A stretch of 10,206 nucleotides of DNA from an uncultured Flavobacteriaceae bacterium (lineage in GTDB: Bacteria; Bacteroidota; Bacteroidia; Flavobacteriales; Flavobacteriaceae). Within the stretch, counting starts at the first letter, position 1. Each line of letters begins with the position of its first letter. Below, in pieces: positions 7,193 through 10,206 of the stretch. The notes under the pieces are model-generated. The model was not told the DNA's origin and did not search any database. It saw only the letters and a list, made by a program, of their open reading frames with translations. The position numbers were made by a program, and so were the translations under genes. Location of the stretch: NCBI GenBank assembly GCA_913052425.1, contig CAJXEG010000038.1:1-10206 (forward strand). Direction: 5' to 3'.

Positions 7193-7218
7193 TTATTAAG
7201 GGTTCTTTGTGTTTTTTT
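7183..7218 (+). terminator. Possible terminator after gcvP
   Basis: An imperfect stem pairs AAAAGCCT (7183-7190) with AGGGTTCTTT (7199-7208), with two single-base bulges and one G-T pair, around an AT-rich loop. A run of seven T follows at 7212-7218. The left arm overlaps the last gcvP codons. The stem is weak, so confidence is low. Confidence 0.33.
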
Positions 7219-7315
7219 ATTCAATTTCATTGCTTACAAAAGCATTTGGGCATCATACACTTTTTACAAGATTTACCGATTATCCTCAATAAAAAAGTAC
7301 TATTGTAATATTGTT

Positions 7316-8377
7316 ATGAGTCACATAATTACCGGTAGCGGCTGTTGTATACCCACTGTTGTTCAAAAAAACAAAGCTTTTTTAACCCATTCTTTTTTGG
7401 ACAATCAGGGAACAGAATTCGATGTGGACAACCAAACGATCATCGACAAATTCAACTCCATTACGGGAATTGAGGAGCGAAAATACATATCATCAGAATT
7501 AAAAACTTCGGACATTGCCCATCTTGCGGCTCAAAAAGCCATTGAAGATGCCAATGTTGATCCTGAAACCCTTGACTATATCATTGTTGCCCATAATTTT
7601 GGGGACATCACCGGCGATAGCAAACAAATCGACACCCTCCCCAGTTTGGCATCGAGAGTAAAGGCCAAACTAAAAATCCGCAACCCAAAATGTGTCGCTT
7701 ATGACATTTTGTTTGGGTGTCCGGGATGGGTTGAGGCCATGATCCAAGCCCATGCATTCATCAAGGCAGGAATGGCCAAAAAATGTTTGGTCATTGGTGC
7801 CGATGCACTTTCTAGGGTGGTAGATATCTATGACCGCGACTCTATGATCTATGCCGACGGAGCAGGAGCCACCATCTTGGAGGAATCTGCCGAAGAAGGT
7901 GGGATTTTGTCGCACAGTACCTTGACCTATACTGCCGGAAACGAAACGGATTTTATTTTTTATGGTGAATCTTACAACAGTGAAGATTTAAACGGTAATA
8001 AATTCATCAAAATGCAAGGGAGAAAGGTATATGAGTTTGCGCTCAACCACGTTCCTGCAGCCATGAAACAATGTCTCGACCAAGCCAATATCGATATTGA
8101 TGATCTAAAGAAAATATTCATCCACCAAGCCAATAAAAAAATGGATGAAGCCATCGTCAAAAGATTTTACCGACTCTACAAAAAACCCATGCGCGAGGAC
8201 ATCCTCCCCATGAATATTGAAGAGTTTGGAAACAGCTCGGTAGCTACTGTACCTACCCTTTTTGATTTAGTACTCAAACAAAACTACAAAGGCCACTCTT
8301 TGAAAAAAGGAGACATCATTCTATTCGCCTCTGTAGGGGCAGGAATGAACATCAATGCCATTACCTATCAAATTTAA
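7316..8377 (+). CDS. 3-oxoacyl-ACP synthase III family protein (FabH-like ketoacyl synthase)
   Basis: A 353-residue thiolase-fold condensing enzyme, slightly longer than classical FabH (about 317-335). The catalytic triad of the KAS III type is complete: C135 in FGCPGW, H270 in IFIHQANKKMDEA, and N306 in EEFGNSSVATVPTL. The glycine-rich loop SVGAGMNINA is at 339-348, and DGAGATILE (181-189) is also typical. Family members join an acyl-CoA starter to malonyl-ACP and so start fatty acid or specialised acyl-chain synthesis in the cytoplasm. The nucleophile elbow here is FGCPGW rather than the AACAGF/AACSGF of housekeeping FabH, which suggests a paralogue with a different acyl pocket or partner; that is inference. 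The ATG at 7316 is right for the ITGSGCCIPT opening. It stands alone after gcvP (123-base gap) and upstream of mlaEF in the same direction. The family is firm, the exact substrate is not known. Confidence 0.92.
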   Translation: MSHIITGSGCCIPTVVQKNKAFLTHSFLDNQGTEFDVDNQTIIDKFNSITGIEERKYISSELKTSDIAHLAAQKAIEDANVDPETLDYIIVAHNFGDITGDSKQIDTLPSLASRVKAKLKIRNPKCVAYDILFGCPGWVEAMIQAHAFIKAGMAKKCLVIGADALSRVVDIYDRDSMIYADGAGATILEESAEEGGILSHSTLTYTAGNETDFIFYGESYNSEDLNGNKFIKMQGRKVYEFALNHVPAAMKQCLDQANIDIDDLKKIFIHQANKKMDEAIVKRFYRLYKKPMREDILPMNIEEFGNSSVATVPTLFDLVLKQNYKGHSLKKGDIILFASVGAGMNINAITYQI

Positions 8378-8403
8378 CCCTCAGTTGAAGTCCATACCCA
8401 CGA

Positions 8404-8430
8404 TTGCTATGGGTTAATTATGTAAATTTG
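8404..8430 (+). promoter_or_regulatory. Candidate promoter of the mlaE-mlaF operon
   Basis: TTG at 8404-8406 is followed after 16 bases by TAAATTTG at 8423-8430, an exact TAnnTTTG element. The spacing is one base short of the usual 17 or more. The box ends five bases before the ATG at 8436, so the predicted transcription start falls on the start codon itself. Either the operon has a leaderless mRNA or translation begins at a later codon such as the ATG at 8472. Confidence 0.4.
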
Positions 8431-8435
8431 TATTG

Positions 8436-9173
8436 ATGCTTATACTCCAAGATATCGGCGCCTACTTTATCATGCTCTCCAAAGTGTTCAAACGATTTAC
8501 CCGTTGGAGTGTGATGAAAGAACTCATCACCAGAGAAATTGATTCACTCATCGTTGGATCGATTGGAATAGTGTCATTCATTTCATTTTTTGTGGGTGGG
8601 GTGGTTGCCATTCAAACAGCATTGAACCTTAACAATCCGCTTTTGCCGAAAAATTTGATTGGTTTCGCAACCCGTCAATCGGTAATATTGGAATTTGCCC
8701 CCACTTTTATATCCGTAATCATGGCGGGAAAAGTAGGTTCGTTCATCACCTCAAGTTTAGGAACCATGAGGGTCACAGAGCAGATCGATGCCCTACAAGT
8801 TATGGGAATCAACACCTACAATTATTTGATTTTCCCTAAAATCGTAGCCATGCTGTTTTACCCCTTTGTAATAACAATTTCTATGTTCTTAGGAATTTTC
8901 GGAGGCTATATTGCCTCCATTTACGGTGGTTTTTGTTCCAGTGCCGACTTTATAGAGGGAATTCAATTGGAATTCATCCCCTACCATGTAAGATATGCTT
9001 TTGTCAAAACCGGGTTTTTTGCTTTCATTCTGGCTACCGTGCCCTCCTTTCACGGCTATTTTCTTAAAGGGGGTGCCTTAGAAGTTGGTAAAGCCAGTAC
9101 AACCTCTTTTGTTTGGACAAGTGTACTCATCATTGTGACCAATTACATCATAACCCAATTACTGCTTACCTGA
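8436..9173 (+). CDS. mlaE: MlaE-family ABC transporter permease (phospholipid trafficking)
   Basis: A 245-residue inner-membrane permease, within the 230-260 usual for the MlaE/Ttg2B family. The family signature is clear at about residues 97-137: AGKVGSFITSSLGTMRVTEQ followed by IDALQVMGINTYNYLIFP. An N-terminal amphipathic segment (1-35) precedes about five hydrophobic stretches (roughly 38-62, 86-106, 128-162, 190-205 and 224-244). MlaE works with the ATPase MlaF and an MCE-domain MlaD ring to move phospholipids between the inner and outer membranes, maintaining outer-membrane lipid asymmetry. I use the ATG at 8436; a TTG three bases earlier would add one residue, and an ATG at 8472 would cut off IGAYFIML, which family members usually have in similar form. 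The TGA stop overlaps the mlaF start (TGATG), implying translational coupling. No MCE protein or MlaB/MlaC gene is present in this unit. Confidence 0.93.
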   Translation: MLILQDIGAYFIMLSKVFKRFTRWSVMKELITREIDSLIVGSIGIVSFISFFVGGVVAIQTALNLNNPLLPKNLIGFATRQSVILEFAPTFISVIMAGKVGSFITSSLGTMRVTEQIDALQVMGINTYNYLIFPKIVAMLFYPFVITISMFLGIFGGYIASIYGGFCSSADFIEGIQLEFIPYHVRYAFVKTGFFAFILATVPSFHGYFLKGGALEVGKASTTSFVWTSVLIIVTNYIITQLLLT

Positions 9174-9937
9174 TGATCGTTGTAGAAAAACTTTGTAAAT
9201 CATTCAATGGCATAAATGTCTTAACCGACATATCTACCAAATTCGAAAAAGGAAAAACCAATCTGATCATTGGTCAAAGTGGATCGGGAAAGACGGTCTT
9301 ACTCAAATGCATCTTGGGATTATATGGTATCAACAGTGGGAATATTTATTTCGAGGAGCGTTCTCTTCAAAACATGGACACCAAGGAAAGAAGTATTTTA
9401 AGACAGGAAATGGGAATGGTTTTTCAGGGCAGTGCCCTATTCGATTCCATGACTGTGGAGGAAAACATCATGTTTCCCATGCGTATGTTGACCCAAAAAA
9501 GCCCTGAAGAAATGCTCTCCAGAGCCAATGAGGTCATAAAGCGAGTCAACCTGGTCAACGCTAACAAAAAACTTCCCTCCGAAATTTCTGGAGGAATGCA
9601 AAAAAGGGTTGCCATTGCAAGAGCTATTGTGATGAATCCCAAATACCTTTTTTGTGACGAACCCAATTCAGGATTAGATCCCAAAACCTCAACATTAATT
9701 GACAACCTTATTCAAGAGATTACCAAAGAGTATCAAATCACCACAGTCATAAATACACACGATATGAATTCGGTTATTGAAATAGGTGAAAAAGTGTTGT
9801 TTTTGGAGAATGGTCTTAAGGGATGGGAAGGCTCCAACAAGGAGGTCTTTAAGACAGAAAATAAAAGTATTGGCAGCTTTATATACTCCTCCAATCTCTT
9901 CAAAAAACTTAGGAAAGTATATAAGGAAGAAAATTAA
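9173..9937 (+). CDS. mlaF: MlaF-family ABC transporter ATP-binding protein
   Basis: A 254-residue cytoplasmic ATPase that powers the MlaE permease. All ABC motifs are present: Walker A GQSGSGKT (34-41), Q-loop Q85 in GMVFQGSALF, signature ISGGMQKR (138-145), Walker B YLFCDEP with E163 as the catalytic glutamate, D-loop SGLD (166-169) and H-loop H196 in NTHDM. The SGGMQKR and FQ-x-SALFDSMTVEEN wording is characteristic of the MlaF branch. The real start is the ATG at 9173, sharing one base with the mlaE stop; the frame stays open further upstream, but only as overlap with mlaE. EPNSGLD has N165 where most relatives have T. The stop TAA (9935-9937) overlaps the opposing manC stop. The C-terminal tail is basic (SSNLFKKLRKVYKEEN), as is common for the extension of this family. 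Confidence 0.95.
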   Translation: MIVVEKLCKSFNGINVLTDISTKFEKGKTNLIIGQSGSGKTVLLKCILGLYGINSGNIYFEERSLQNMDTKERSILRQEMGMVFQGSALFDSMTVEENIMFPMRMLTQKSPEEMLSRANEVIKRVNLVNANKKLPSEISGGMQKRVAIARAIVMNPKYLFCDEPNSGLDPKTSTLIDNLIQEITKEYQITTVINTHDMNSVIEIGEKVLFLENGLKGWEGSNKEVFKTENKSIGSFIYSSNLFKKLRKVYKEEN

Positions 9938-9961
9938 TCTTTCTCTTGATTAAATTTTTTT
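9934..9961 (+). terminator. Possible terminator of mlaEF inside the end of manC
   Basis: TTAATC (9934-9939) pairs with GATTAA (9948-9953) around an 8-base pyrimidine loop, and a run of seven T follows at 9955-9961. The stem is AT-rich and therefore weak. It starts within the mlaF stop codon and lies in the last codons of the opposing manC gene. Confidence 0.33.
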
Positions 9962-10206
9962 AAGGCCTTTTCGGAAATATCTTTTACCTCTTGATTTTTA
10001 CCCATTGGATAAATCATCAAAACATGCTCTGTGTCGACGATTATAAAGTCATCAAGCCCAGAAATAACAACCTTTTTGTTGGTATCTGTTTTTATGAAAT
10101 TTTGAGAGGCATTATCGACATACAATTCACAGTTCAGCACTGCATTCTCCATAGCGTCCTTGGGTTGGCGATCATAAATTGATTTCCAACTGCCCAAATC
10201 ATCCCA
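9934..10206 (-). CDS. manC: Mannose-1-phosphate guanylyltransferase, C-terminal part
   Basis: The frame is open to the end of the window, so the N-terminal part, including the nucleotide-binding GG-x-GTR-x-PLS motif, lies beyond it; 90 residues are seen, against about 350-360 for the stand-alone enzyme. The visible part starts WDDLGSWKSIYDR, matching the conserved W-x-DLG-[ST]-W motif of GDP-mannose pyrophosphorylases, followed by the family's NAV..N.....A..NFI and GLDDFIIVDTEHVLMIYP beta-strand segment and a charged helical end. The enzyme makes GDP-mannose from mannose-1-phosphate and GTP, for O-antigen, capsule, exopolysaccharide or GDP-fucose. A TTG at 10195-10197 is not a true start, since conserved residues continue upstream of it. 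The stop TAA (9936-9934) shares a TTAA with the stop of mlaF. Confidence 0.9.
   Translation of the reverse strand, partial: WDDLGSWKSIYDRQPKDAMENAVLNCELYVDNASQNFIKTDTNKKVVISGLDDFIIVDTEHVLMIYPMGKNQEVKDISEKALKKFNQEKD

Noticed and set aside
7298..7313. Two TAnnATTG sequences before the FabH-like gene as promoter boxes
   Set aside because: Both have a mismatch in the TTTG half, no -33 partner is seen, and the second ends two bases before the ATG; too weak to list as a promoter.
9113..9172. Upstream extension of the mlaF reading frame
   Set aside because: It overlaps the end of mlaE and encodes no part of an ABC ATPase; the conserved protein begins at the ATG at 9173, in a TGATG overlap.
9991..10182. 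A 63-codon plus-strand frame at the right end
   Set aside because: It is the antisense of the conserved C-terminal part of manC and has no features of its own.

Overview
The window looks like a chromosomal piece of a marine-type member of the Flavobacteriia (phylum Bacteroidota). The evidence is the style of the proteins (a 948-residue one-piece glycine decarboxylase, a FabH-like synthase with an FGCPGW elbow, a stand-alone MlaE-MlaF pair), the absence of clear Shine-Dalgarno sequences before the starts, and several TAnnTTTG boxes, the -7 promoter element of this phylum. This placement is inference; no rRNA or other phylogenetic marker is present. No gene-free stretch is longer than about 135 bases.

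Layout. Positions 1-558 hold the C-terminal end of an M3-family zinc oligopeptidase. At 691-2973 stands a lone glycoside hydrolase family 2 enzyme with an N-terminal signal sequence and, unusually, two C-terminal membrane helices; it is more AT-rich than much of the neighbouring coding DNA. A tight two-gene unit on the minus strand follows: a UbiA-like polytopic membrane protein (3412-4221) and, one base downstream of it, a small secreted or anchored rhodanese (3069-3410). From a shared 124-base divergent region, gcvP (4346-7192) runs on the plus strand. Next come a FabH-like ketoacyl-ACP synthase (7316-8377) and the lipid transporter pair mlaE-mlaF (8436-9173 and 9173-9937), which overlap by one base. 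The window closes with the C-terminal end of a GDP-mannose-forming nucleotidyltransferase (manC, minus strand, 9934-10206), whose stop codon overlaps that of mlaF within a TTAA palindrome.

How the genes fit together. Most are housekeeping functions: peptide turnover, glycine cleavage feeding one-carbon metabolism, acyl-chain building, outer-membrane lipid trafficking and nucleotide-sugar supply. The FabH-like gene and mlaEF lie in one direction, separated by 58 bases that carry a promoter-like element, so a shared role in envelope lipids is possible but they need not form one operon. The GH2 gene has no SusC/SusD, sulfatase or regulator beside it here, so it is not visibly part of a polysaccharide utilisation locus.

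I found no mobile element, CRISPR array, tRNA, rRNA or clear riboswitch. The best candidates for something unusual are the membrane-tethered GH2 architecture, the UbiA-like protein that has lost its first Asp motif but kept a MenA-like second one and is coupled to a rhodanese, and the -7 boxes lying only a few bases before start codons. None amounts to a demonstrated new system.
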